A stretch of 64,000 nt of DNA from Mercurialis annua. Its lineage: Eukaryota > Streptophyta > Magnoliopsida > Malpighiales > Euphorbiaceae. Within the stretch, counting starts at the first letter, position 1, and each line of letters opens with the position of its first letter. The DNA lies in the NCBI RefSeq assembly GCF_937616625.2, contig NC_065571.1:48407651-48471650 (forward strand), given 5' to 3'. This document shows positions 45,514 to 56,679 of this stretch, one piece after another. A model generated the notes under the pieces. It ran no database searches. It had not been told where the DNA came from and saw nothing but the letters and a program-made list of their open reading frames with translations. The position numbers and the translations under genes were made by a program.

Positions 45514-46063
45514 GTTGATGGAGATGGATATGCGGTGAACGAAAATAAAAGTAAGTAGAGAGGTGCTTAATTAATGGCTTTTTTGGTCCTTTTTTATGCA
45601 AGGGCCTTTTTATGCGAGGTCTTTTTTTGGTTCTTTTTATGCTTTTCTCTTTATTGTATAGGACTCATGTATCAGACACGTGGTGAATTAAAAGGAAGGT
45701 GGTGTTGGTTGAAAAGTAAAATGGAAGTTGGTATTTTATGAAAAGAAAATTGTAATAAAGTAAACAAATCAATTAATATTGCATTATGTGAAATAGTGAG
45801 TCATTAATGTTGTTTTTTTGTTATTTTCTCAAAAAAATAATTATTATTTAAATATTCATCATTAAAAATTCCACATGACTAACGAATTATTAGTTTATTG
45901 CACGAATAATATTACACAACAGTTGCGTTATATAATTTTCCATTAGTGACGATATTTAAGAGTTGATACAATGCTTTGTACAATTTTCCATACTTCAATT
46001 TGATTAAAAGTAGTGATAAATACACAATTTTCATACTGCAATTTGGTAAAAAAGAAGTAAGAG
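45514..46063. other. AT-rich intergenic DNA
   Basis: This is the right flank of the Tekay insertion. The first ~30 bases continue the sequence interrupted at 36014. No gene is recognised. Confidence 0.5.
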
Positions 46064-46447
46064 TAAATTATTATGAGACTCCTAACATATGTCGTAATCT
46101 TCAATTTGGACCTACTCTTTAAAAATCAAACGATTTGCTGCCTTATTTTCAATTATGCAAACAACTATACACTTTTGTTAGATTTTTGTACTAAATCGTT
46201 AATAAAATTGAATATGAGGTACCAAATCGTTTGAATATGAGGTACCAAATTTTCAACGGAATTGAAAGTGAAGTACCAAGTTGTTTAACCAAATCATTAA
46301 CAGAATTAGTAGAAGCCCTTAATTGTTAACGAAAGTGAAAGTGAGTTATTAAATCGTTTGATTTTTAAAAAAGAGGTACTAAATAATATGATTTTCAAAC
46401 ATGAGGTAAGAAATTATAACATATGCGAGGGACATTACAGTAATTTA
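46064..46447. mobile_element. Candidate MITE with long degenerate inverted repeats
   Basis: The left end TAAATTATTATGAGACTCC...TTTAAAAATCAAACGATTT and the complement of the right end (TAAATTACTGTAATGTCCC...TTAAAAATCAAACGATTT) match imperfectly over about 75-95 bases. No clear target duplication was found, so the exact ends are uncertain. Confidence 0.45.
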
Positions 46448-46538
46448 GCAAAAAATAATAATCCACAAATTTTCATACTTTTAATTTAGTAAAAAGTTGT
46501 AATAGACAACTTTTCATACTTTGATTTAGTAAAACAAA

Positions 46539-48847
46539 TGGTTAATTACTTTAAAACCCCCATTTTAGATTTTTTTTTGTTTATATCCTGACCTTATAAA
46601 ACAGTCATTTGTACCCAATTTTGTGTTTTTATGTTAGGCTTTTTTACTCAAATAACCAACATTCAGATTTAATTTACTTTTATACTAATCCATATTTGAC
46701 ATTTCAAAACTAGCATGCAAGGAAGAATTTATTACTTTTATACCATTCATATAAATAGAATTCTAATAACACAAACTCTCATAATTATAATTATTTTCTC
46801 TCTCCTCAGATTTCTCTCTCCTTTCTCACTCTCAACTCACCTTTTGTTCTTCACACCAATCCGCCTCCGCCGTTCCGTTTCTATCGTTTCGCTTCTGTTG
46901 TTCCGCCTCCGTCGTTCCGCCGTTCCGCCTTCGTCTCGCCGTCATCTTTCTTTTATCGTTTTGATTTCAGATCTGAAATTTTTTGTTCTTTTTTTCATTT
47001 TCAAATCTGTAATTTGTTAATTGTTTACTGTTTTTTTTTTCACCATTAAACATGTATAAAAAGTATCTTTAAAGAATCTAATACTCACTTCATGTTATGT
47101 ATAATAATTTTGTGATTTTATGAAATAAAATTATGTTATTTCTGCATTTTTCTTGTGTTTCTGCGTTTTTTTTAATTTTGCAGATCGATTTGTTGATGAT
47201 GATTTGATTGCTGAATTATTATAATGTCACAGTGTTATTAATTTTATGTTGACTTTATGTTGATATCAACTGATTTTTTTTATTTTAACATTGGCAAATA
47301 AGATAATATTAGCTGTGAAATAAACTAAAAAATTAAATTAAATTAAACTGAGACTAGATAATGATATGGTAGCATCGGCGAAGAAGACAAATAATGAAGT
47401 TGAATTATTGTAATGATATAGTGTTGACATTGTGTTGATTTTTGGTTCATATTTTGTTGATTTTAGCATTAGTGAAGAAGAAAATAATGATGTTAAATTA
47501 TTATAATGTTATAATGTTGATCTTATGTTGATATTGTGTTGATATTATGTTGATATTTAGTTGATTTATCATTAACAAAAAAAGAATACATTATATGTGA
47601 AATAAAATAAAAAAATAAAAATTAAATTGAAAAAATGTTGAAAAAATAAAAATTAGTGTAAAAAAGATTGAAAAAATTAAATTAGTTAGTTTATTACATA
47701 TGTTGATTTTGTGTTGATTGCATGTTGATATTAAAACTGACGAAAAACATCAACAGTAAAAAAAAGTCAAAATCTAAAAAAAATAAAAAACAATTAAAAT
47801 ATGTGATAAATATTAAGTGCAGAAATATAATGGTGAAAAAAAAATTAAAAATGATGAAAAAAAATGTTGGAAAATAAGAGTTAATATAAAAAATAAAGTT
47901 TTTTCAAAAAGTTTTATAAAAGAAAAGAAAGTTGGTATGAAATGTAAAGATTTAGAAGGAATGTTAAAAAAGTAAATGTTGGAGAAAAAACAATATTTCA
48001 TATAAAAAGCCCTTTTATGTTTCGTCGCTATCTAAAAGTACTAAAATTGTCTCTTTTCACTTAAAAAAAAGTTTAAGATAATCCTTCAATTTATTTTACT
48101 AGTTTCGCATTACGTGCTATGCACGTGTCTCGTAACGTAACTCCTCACTGAACATATTAGTAAATCTATTATAATTATATCAATTTTGTATTTATAATTA
48201 ATATTAAATTAGTTAAGACTTTTTGTAAAAGTAAATTTAATATATTCGGTTATTAAATTTTTTCCATACTGAATTTATTTTTCTTTTGATTTTATAATAA
48301 TCATAATTAAATAATTAACTTTATTTTATTAATAATATCTTTAAAAATAATAAGATAGAAATTTAAATTATAATATATTGACCAAATACAGTATTTTAAT
48401 TTTGTAGTTTAATCAAACTAAAAAATAGGTATTCCTACTAATTTGTAGACAATTTAGTTATTGTTTACATACTAAAAATTAAATTGGAGATAATTTAGCT
48501 ACCTATTCTAATTACAATAGTGATTAATTAAACAACTAATTAGTTAATGACCATAAAACCTTTATTTATTAGTAAACTAAAAAGGATTATTCAGTAAATT
48601 TGCCTGTTCCCCCCCATCCGTGCTTTTATATATAGTATAGATATACTAATTAGACGTATGATATAACCTTTTATTTATTTATTTTTAATTTTTTTATCCT
48701 TTAATTCATTAAAATTATGAATTATATCCTTATATTGGGTAGAGATGAAATCTAAAAACCTAAAATTGGGTGCAAATGATTTTTTTAAAAGGTCAGGGTA
48801 TAAACGAAAAAAAAGTTCAAGGTGAGGATTTTTTAAGTAATTAAGCC
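46539..48847. mobile_element. Non-autonomous MULE, 2.3 kb
   Basis: The inverted ends TGGTTAATTACTT... and the complement of ...AAGTAATTAAGCC match over about 80-90 bases (TTTATAYCCTGACCTT and CATTTGYACCCAATTTT are shared). A perfect 9-bp duplication TAAAACAAA (46530-46538, 48848-48856) is diagnostic of Mutator-like transposition. No transposase is present. The interior has a pyrimidine-rich leader-like segment with CCGYCGTTCCG repeats (about 46863-46945), an AT-rich part with many TGTTGAT repeats (about 47230-47730), and a nested Helitron. Acquisition of a host 5'UTR, as in Pack-MULEs, is possible but unproven. Confidence 0.85.
48099..48641 (-). mobile_element. Non-autonomous Helitron, 543 bp, nested in the MULE
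   Basis: On the minus strand it begins TCTATACTATATATAAAAGC, a classic plant Helitron 5' end. It ends with the hairpin ACGTGC-ATA-GCACGT followed by AATGCGAAACTAG. The outside bases are A (5') and T (3'), as Helitrons insert between A and T. No Rep/helicase coding sequence is present. Confidence 0.88.
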
Positions 48848-48856
48848 TAAAACAAA

Positions 48857-49106
48857 ATACACAAAGTGATATTGTTAAAATTTTCAGTATAAAACCAGAA
48901 CTAAAAACCAACAGTTCCGGCCGAATCAAAACCAGTTCCCTCATAATTTGGGGCCGGTTCAGGCCTCGTTCTGAACTTGATCGATTTCGGGCCGGTTTTA
49001 ACCCATCCTGTTTCGGATCCGAACCGGCTCATAGCCAGCTTTATTTACAGCAGTGAATAAAAAAGAGAGTAGCTAGGTAGCATCTGATTATAAAGTGATG
49101 GCGTGA
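48857..49106. other. Intergenic DNA downstream of the At4g14100-like gene
   Basis: No gene. A patch rich in GGCCGGTT/AACCGG (about 48915-49030) resembles the ends of decayed DNA transposons, but no element could be delimited. Confidence 0.5.
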
Positions 49107-50245
49107 TTACACATTTGTGTTGGATTTGTGTGGGGTTTGAAGGAAGCAGTATGCAGGAGCTTGAGTGGATGAATCATCTAACACAGCACCAACCTCAAAT
49201 GTCATCACATGTGATGATATACCTGCAATTCTCATTCATATACAACTCTTCTTCAGTAGTCTACAAGTTAATATATGAATAATCAACCAAATTCAAACTT
49301 TATCATAGTAATGTAAATGAAAAGAAAACAGTACATTAGTAAGGCTAAATATTTTAAAAATTTCCATATTAAAATCTCCTTGTGTTATGCCAATTATGGT
49401 CATTTTTCAAAATAATTTTAAATTTTACAATATGTCAGTCATGCGACAACTGAATCAAAATATTTTAATCATAAATAGTGACATGCCATCCGAAAATCGA
49501 ACAGTTTAGTCACTTAAAAATCAATTGACCAGTTTTAGTTTTGAAATAAGTGTTATAAATAGTTTGGTTCGGATTTTGTCATTATCTTAACTTAAATTTA
49601 TCGAGTCTGCATTGACACAACTGACATAAAACGAAATTTTAAAAAATACCAATGTTCTTCGGGTTTGAGCCGACCATCTATCCCTAATAAATCATTTAAA
49701 ACAACTAGAGAAGCAAAAAATTTAACCACAAATGTAAAAAAGTAAGCAACTAACTACATACCATCATAGAAATCCCATCTAACAGGCCTTTGAGTAGCAA
49801 CATCTTCATAATACCAAATAAAATCAACCTTCTCCCACACATTACACAACAATCCATCAGTAACTCTGGTCCCCAAATACTCAGCTCCCTCAAGAAAATC
49901 AGGCTTAGGAATTCCAACTCCAAATTCCATAATCTCACAACTAAAGGGCTCTTTAAGTGTATAATAAAAAGAAGTCCCATTATTCCACTCTATATCATAC
50001 TGAATTATGGATAGTTGTTTTTGAAATATATTCACATTTCTTCCTTTAGGCCAATCATACCATAAATCACTCATTTGAAGGTTTCCTTTGCTCAAGTTCA
50101 TGTACAGAAGTGCATGGAATTGTGGAGGCCATGGAGTCGGAGTCGGAGTCGGAGTTATGTTGTTTATGTCTGGCCTTTGTTGTGAAGAGTTTATAAGGTG
50201 TAGAGCTAGAATAGAGGCTATAGTTAAGGTAAGCATAAGCTTCAT
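49107..50245 (-). CDS. Secreted protein of the At4g14100-like family (2 exons)
   Basis: Exon 1 is 50245-49762 and exon 2 is 49222-49107, with donor GTATGT and acceptor TTGCAG; joined, the codon GGT is restored. The product is about 199 residues. It has a signal peptide ([18 protein letters not shown]), a Thr-Pro repeat linker ([10 protein letters not shown]), and the family core [46 protein letters not shown] and PVRWDFYDG. Exon 2 supplies [11 protein letters not shown] and APAYCF. I chose the Met at 50245 because the signal peptide follows it; an in-frame Met 25 codons upstream would add a Lys-rich leader. The family is annotated as putative glycosyl transferase-like in Arabidopsis, but its biochemical role is not established. 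It probably enters the secretory pathway. Confidence 0.9.
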
Positions 50246-50868
50246 TTTCTTTTCTTTGATCTTTTCTTTACTTTTTTTTTCCTTGTGTGTTTGCTTTTGG
50301 TTATAGAGGGTTTTGTGCACTTTCTTATCTCAAAATGTCTGGCTGTGGATATCATATGTTAAAGGAACATTGTTTGCCTTTGAGTTGGGTTCTTTAGTCC
50401 TTCCTAGACCTGTTTATAGGCCGGATTTGCACGGGTTCTGGCCGAGTCCAATCAGACTTGACTATTTTATTGCAAGTCCGAGTTCATTACAAGCCCTAGG
50501 ACCTCATATTTATTATCCTAACTTCAACTTGTATATTATAATAGTAAGTTTACAATAGAAAGAAAGGTTATTTATTAGAAATAAAGTTAATAAATAATTT
50601 AAAATAATATTAAGTTTAAAATAGAAAAAAGTGTTATAATTCATTAATTTATTATAATAAATATGGGCGCCACTTGTCAACCATAGAAAAACATATTCTA
50701 CTTTATATATCGTAGATAAATGTCCACTGTAATTATTAGCAGAGGAATTTGCACAAAACACTCCTTTTTTTAGCTTATTTGTTCTAAATACCTCAATTTC
50801 AAAAATTTACTTTTTTACTCTATTTTTCTATTGTTTTTAGTTGTACCTCAATTAGCAAAATAACTTAT
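50246..50868. other. Upstream region of the At4g14100-like gene
   Basis: Probable promoter and 5'UTR on the minus strand. No conserved element could be named with confidence and no other gene is seen. Confidence 0.4.
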
Positions 50869-50899
50869 TTGTATTTTTATTCTCCTACTTTTAAACACA

Positions 50900-51070
50900 T
50901 GCATATCTCATTTTTCCTTTTTTTTCTCTATCCTTTTTCTCTTTCCTCTTTCTCCTTTTTTTTCGTTTTTTTCTTTTCTCTCTCCTTTTTCTCTTTTTTC
51001 CTTCTCATTTTTCTTTTTTTTCTCTCTCTTCCTTTTCTCTCTCTTCTTCTTCTTTCATCTGCAATTTTTT
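50900..51070. repeat. Polypyrimidine tract (CTTTTTCTC-rich)
   Basis: About 170 bases are almost only C and T on the plus strand. The opposite strand gives a Lys/Arg/Glu-only conceptual peptide, which is an artefact of composition. Confidence 0.9.
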
Positions 51071-51193
51071 TCTTCTTCGTTTTTTTCGAATCTGCTTTTT
51101 CTATTTTCCACATTATACAAATGAACTCTAAGACAAAGAAATTTGAATAAAAAAAGAGTTTAAAAGATAATATGACGGTGATAGATGAGAAAG

Positions 51194-51256
51194 TTCTTCT
51201 TCTTCTTCTCTTCTTTTTCTTCTTTTTCTTCTTCTTCTTCTTCTTCTTCTTCTACT
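51194..51256. repeat. (CTT)n microsatellite
   Basis: Nearly pure TTC/CTT repeats with short interruptions. A further polypyrimidine segment follows. Confidence 0.9.
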
Positions 51257-51363
51257 TTTTTCTTTCTATGTTGTTTTAAATTATTGTAGCATCGTTTTTT
51301 TGAAATTTTTTACAACTTTTTTTGAAAAAATCGTAATGTTCTTCATTAATGATATTTTGATCT

Positions 51364-51945
51364 GTTTTTCAAATGTTTTAAATTAATTTTAGAAATCGTT
51401 TGAAACTGTTTTCTCGAAACTGTTTTATACTGTTCGAAACCTTTGTAAACTGTTTGAAACTGTTTTATACTGTTTGAAACTGTTATTTTTTAAACTGTTT
51501 GAAAGTATTTTTTAGAAACTGTTTTAGACTGCTTGAGATCTTTGGAAACGGTTTGCAATTGTTTTATACTGTTTGAAATCTTTGTAAACGGTTTGAAACT
51601 GTTATTTTTTTTATGTAAACGGTTTGAAACTGTTTGATACTATTTGAAACTGTTATTTTATAAACTATTGAAAAGTATTTTTTAGAATCTGTTTTAGACA
51701 GGTTGAGACCTTTGTAAACGGTTTGAAACTGTTTTATACTGTTCGAAACTGTTTTTTGAAACTGTTTGAAACTGTTATTTTTAGATTCTTTAAAAGCGTT
51801 TTTTAGAAACTGTTTTAGACTGTTTGAAACCTTTGTAAACGGTTTGAAACCGTAATTGAAACTGTATTTGAAACCGTAATTGAATTTAAGCGAATAAAAC
51901 AGTTTGCAACTGTTATATAATTTTTATTACGTTTTAAACTATTTA
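51364..51945. repeat. Degenerate GTTTGAAACTGTT tandem repeat
   Basis: About 25 or more copies of an 11-20 base theme, (A/C)TGTTTGAAAC(T/C)(G/T)TT, alternate with ACTGTTTTATACTG and CCTTTGTAAACGG. The core GTTTGAAAC is nearly self-complementary (GTTT..AAAC). It is not coding: stops occur in every frame. Confidence 0.88.
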
Positions 51946-52371
51946 AACATCTCAAAAATCTTTGAAACCTAATTAAACATACTAAAACTGTAAAATAATT
52001 CGATTGAACAATTCTATATCCTTTTTTTCACTGAATCCACAGTTTTTATTGATCGTAATGTATGAATTTGAATAATGAAGCATTAATTCGAAAATATCTG
52101 ACAGAATATTGAAGAAAAAATAGTGAAATTTGAGAAAATTTGAGATCTGAAAAAGAAAAGAAAAGATGAGATGAAAATTTTGAGGAGAAAGAAGAAATTT
52201 GTTATGATAAAAACAGGTGGAGTAATTTTTAGATATAAAAACAAATAGAATAGGGTATAAAAATAAATGGCTGACACAGATAGGTATGTAACTCAAGTCC
52301 AAACTTTATGGTAGGTAATTGCTAATACTTTTCTTATTTAGGTAATTCTCTAATTCTCTCTTATTAGTATA

Positions 52372-52398
52372 CTAGGCATAAGCCCGCGCATTTGCGCG
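52372..52398 (-). mobile_element. Helitron 3' terminus
   Basis: On the minus strand: hairpin CGCGCA-AA-TGCGCG, nine bases, then CTAG with T as the next base. This matches the 3' end signature of plant Helitrons. The matching TC end to the right was not found, so the element is truncated or has diverged. Confidence 0.55.
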
Positions 52399-52399
52399 A

Positions 52400-53237
52400 A
52401 TCAAATTAATATTCAATTTAAATAATAATTTTTTTTAAAAAAATTAACATTAAAAATGTCAAAATTCTATAATTCATTATCTTTTAACGAATAAAATAAA
52501 ATAAAAATCAATTCTAATCATTCAAATAATAAATTGTTGTTAAAATATTTAATATTTATGATACATTTTTTTGCATTTTATATTTTTACAATTTTTTGTG
52601 CCGGAATTCTGTTTACTAATTAGGAAGTTTTGGTTGATTAAAAACACACCTCTTAAAAAAAAATATATATCCTGTTTTTGTAATGGATAAATTTATTTTT
52701 TCAGTTACAATGCAGAGAAAACACAAAAAAAAATATTACTATAATTTTAGGTCAAATAATCAAAAAGATTAAACGTTTAAAGAAAGTTTCATAAAAATAC
52801 AAACCAATATATGATTTCATTTTAATAATATCCAATCCTTAATTTTCAATTCATTTTGCATATATGACGCTTTCGTGATGCTGACAAGACACGCCACATA
52901 TATGCCCCATGGCAAATATAAAATAAAAAGTGCAATCAAACAACATATGTGGCGCCTAATTCAAAAAAAAAACCTTCTCTGTCCTTTCAATTTCCCCTGA
53001 TCTCGACGCCAGCTAATCCGCTCCAACTCCAACCGTTGCCGATGATGTAAGTAGTGGATGCATTTGTCGTTGTTAAAATTTAGTTGATTTTCTTACCCTT
53101 TCCTTTTCAATGACGAAGCCACACAAAATTTACTACTTTGTTAGCAGTCTAATGATGTCAGTTTGTGTAATGAAAAGCATCCGTTGAAACAACTCAACTG
53201 TACTAATAATAAAACGGAGCAGAGGATCAATCTTCTA
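52400..53237. other. Upstream region of USE1
   Basis: AT-rich up to about 52960. A CT-rich putative 5'UTR follows (about 52975-53047), with a possible 5'UTR intron donor GAT|GTAAGT at 53048 and an acceptor-like TTAGCAG about 95 bases before the start codon. Short upstream ATGs (about 53152-53172) could give small uORFs. Confidence 0.45.
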
Positions 53238-55565
53238 ATGGGAATGAGTAAAACAACTATAAACTTGCGAAGATTGCTCGCAACTGCTCCTCGACAACAA
53301 AATCAAGCCAAATTAATACATGTACGTATGTAGTTTGAAATGATTGTTTCCTTTTTTTTTAATTAAAATGAAGCTATCTTCAGCTTCTAATAGCTTAGTG
53401 ATAATTATATCGATTACGGACTATTTTGCAGTATGTTGCTACCTTAAGGGAACAATTGGAACAATTAGCTGAAGAGAGAACTCCACACGGCTTATCTAGA
53501 GTTTCAAAGGCCAAGGTGAATGAATATTCTGAGAAGATTGAAGCCATTGCTTCCAGCATAGCTGCTTCATTGGTATGTTACATGAACAGTTAAAATAGAT
53601 ATTAGATGGATGGTAATTATTGGTCCATCATTTTTTCTGCCGTTACAACTTACATGTGTGATTTGGTAGCTTATAATGCATATTTGATTACGATTATGCT
53701 ATTTCTCACCTGTCATCCAATCGTAATAATCGTATATATATTTTGGCTGTAGTGAACAGTTTAGTGGATGTTTTAGTTGTTGGATATGTCGAATATGTTT
53801 CATATGTGCATTGATAGTATTTTTCTACTTTATGTTGACGGTTTTAAAGTATTCTATGTTTTTCATGAATAAGGTTCATCTATTTGTTATGTTCTGAGTT
53901 CTGGTTGTAATATACCATGGTCCTGAACTTAAGACTCCGAAAGGGGAGTTCATAGTCCGCGTCTTCCCCTTCTTTTTCTTTCACTATTCCCACCTAGATC
54001 CCTTTTGTCCCTTGGCCGGGATAGAACCAGTGGTTAGTAAGCAGGGGCTGTCGCCCAATTCCCCAATACTGCATCTTTTTGTTTATGTCCTCATCGCCGA
54101 GGAACATGTACTAGGGTGTATGTGCGACTTGTTCAAAGCCGTCAGAGAGCTGGTTAGGGGTAAACTCAGAAGTTATTTTCTCTATTCCTAAATGTCAAAT
54201 AAATAATATTTGTGTCCTTGATGATGATGTTTTCATCTGTTTATCTTAGCACTTTTGCTTGTTGCTGTGCTCGATGTTTAATTTGTGAGCCATGCTTATA
54301 ATGTTAATTCTCAGCCTCATATTAGGATATCTGAAAAGACTTTGGGTCAGAGTCCTAAAAAAGAAAGTCCTAGTACCGTTGAAGAAACTAATTTTCCTTC
54401 CTCTCCTGGCTTGAGAAGAAGATTTGTGTAAGTTTATTAGGATTTATGTGATTTATGGAATCTCCCAGTTATTCTTTCATTTTCCCCAAGTATTTTGAGC
54501 TCAAAATGGGTTGATTATATAGGGGAGCGTCAAACATTGATGACAGAACTCGTGAGAGTACTCATGTTGATACATCAACACCTCTCAAATTGGACACTCC
54601 AGCAAAAGCTCGTATTGAAAAGCACAGGTACTTTGTAACTTTTCAGATATTAGTTTGTTTCTTAATCTGTTTCTGCAATGGATCTCAACTCTCAGACCTG
54701 AAAATGACTTGTTCGACGTGTTGTTTATAACTTATTTTTATATTGTCTTCCTATGCTATTTTAGAAATCTCCAAGAAAACTTAACTGATGAAATGGTTGG
54801 TTTGGCACAACTTCTTAAAGAGAGTAGTCTTCTAATGAGTCAATCCCTGCAAAATACTGAGAAGGTAACAATTTCTAATTTTATTGGGTATCAATATTAG
54901 CACTGCAATCACTTGTCTAGCTGTTCAATTCACATAATTGAGCTGGTCGATCGTATTTTGGTTGTAAGAGTTGAATTCCATCACATTAGAAGTTCAAGCA
55001 TATGCATTTAAAAGCCAGTTTTGGCCATACCCAGTGCCTCCGACACATGCACAAACTTCTCGACTTCTACACTTCAGTGTTTTGTTTCTGTATTCTATCT
55101 GTTCCATATTTTGGCATTTCTATTTTCAAGCTTTCCATTTCCGGGGTACTTAGATCACGATCTTCTAAATTTAACATGAGATTATGAACATTGTTATGCA
55201 AAATGTTAATCTTGCACTAATTTGCCTGATTTTTCTTTTCTTATATATTTATCTATTGTCAGAGAAATCTTTTTTTTATATATATTTCATGCTTGATGTA
55301 GTTGCACACAGCCTTGGGGGGCGCTGTATTTTGCGCAGGATACATTCTTTTAGCGACTCTTAGAACCTTGTTGTTTGTTTGAATGCAGATACTTGATTCT
55401 ACGGAGAAGGCCGTTGAGCAAAGCTTGGCTGGCACTGGGCATGCCAATGTTCGAGCCCTCGACATATATTCAAAAAGTTCAAAGACGACATGTTTTACAT
55501 GGCTTGTGTTGTTTCTAATGACATGTATTTTCATCATGGTTGTACTCCTAATTCATGTCACTTAA
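53238..55565 (+). CDS. USE1: SNARE protein USE1 (6 coding exons)
   Basis: Coding exons are 53238-53321, 53432-53572, 54315-54427, 54523-54627, 54765-54864 and 55389-55565, all with GT-AG borders. They join to 720 bases, 239 residues. The N-terminus [15 protein letters not shown] and the following [17 protein letters not shown] and [15 protein letters not shown] are typical of plant Use1. The SNARE coiled coil spans about 155-205 ([40 protein letters not shown]). A C-terminal membrane anchor follows ([19 protein letters not shown]). Use1 is an ER-resident Qc-type SNARE acting with Sec20 and Ufe1/Syp81-type partners in Golgi-to-ER retrograde fusion. Length and architecture are normal, so it appears intact. 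An alternative start is the second Met two codons later. Confidence 0.95.
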
Positions 55566-56679
55566 AAGTTTTTATTTGTTACTTCATTATATGTTTCTGT
55601 TTTGATAGATAACCAGTGACCAGTTTTTATTTAGGTCCTTCATCTCTTAAAATATTTTAAGTAGCATTAACACTAAGGGTTTGTTTGGTTCAAATGAATT
55701 TCACAATTTTTATGGAATTCAATTAAATTTCTACAAAATATGTGTTTGGTTCAAATGAACTTTCACAATTTAAATTTACATTTACATTCGAAATACAATT
55801 TTCAATTTATTTTACTTTATTTAAAAGTAAATTCATATTTAAAATTCGGAAAACCAAACACAAAGATTCATTTTCAAATTATTTACAAATAGAATTCATT
55901 TAGAAATGAAACGAAATGAAATGAATTCTATACTAGAATTGATTCAAAGAGCCCTAATAGAAACTCTCTAGAGAATGTATGCTATTTACTTTTTAGAGAA
56001 TGTAGAAATGTGCTCTTTTTGAACGTTTTCAAATAATTAGGGCTGTGTATTGGGTTCAAATTGTGTCGAACCAAAATTTGTTAAGCTACACATTAACAAT
56101 CAAGCACCTAATTATCAAGAATTCAACTGGGTACCTTAATTGAATTGGAAAATAAAATAAATTTGTGATGTTTTTAATTTTAGTTTCAAAATCAAAGATA
56201 ATTTTTGTCAAAAATTAACATATACTAATAAGAAAAATGACCACTCTACCACACTTGAACATCCCAGTTGTTGTTAACTGTGTTGTAGGTAAACAAAAAT
56301 AATAAAATATTGAAATGAAAAACAGTGAATGAGTGAAATAGAAAACGACTGAAGAATGTTTGTTTCTATTAGAATACCAGAATATGCTATAAATTTAAAA
56401 AATTAAAATATTTCTGTAAACAAAAATTAAATACTAAAATATAAAATTCCATTAAATATAAGTTGTGCCTAAAGCATAAAATAATAGATAAAAAAACTTT
56501 TGCTCATAAATCATCCTGCATTTAACTCGAAAGCCGCATTACCTACATTTAACGGTTTCTGTTACGGATAAGCTCTAGTATGTATTATTCCTACTGAATA
56601 TGATTATTACAAACGAGGGAGATCTGGAAGCATTGTAGGCAAAGCCCTATTGCTGCTACTATGTTATCTGCCTTACACC
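55566..56679. other. Intergenic DNA between USE1 and xylose isomerase
   Basis: The two genes converge here. A candidate MITE at about 55676-55962 begins AGGGTTTGTTTGGTTCAAAT and ends TTGATTCAAAGAGCCCT, roughly inverted. The rest is AT-rich with no gene, and includes the 3'UTR of both neighbours. Confidence 0.5.

Noticed and set aside
46715..47020. 101-residue ORF inside the MULE
   Set aside because: Ser/Leu/Phe-rich by composition of the CT-rich leader, no motif and no homologue that I recognise; it might be an acquired UTR but not a gene.
50869..51150. ORFs rich in Phe/Leu/Ser (plus) or Lys/Arg/Glu (minus)
   Set aside because: Compositional artefact of a polypyrimidine tract.
55676..55962. 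MITE with AGGGTTTGTTTGGTTC / GATTCAAAGAGCCCT ends
   Set aside because: The ends are only roughly complementary and no clear target duplication could be fixed, so it is mentioned in the intergenic entry but not listed as an element.
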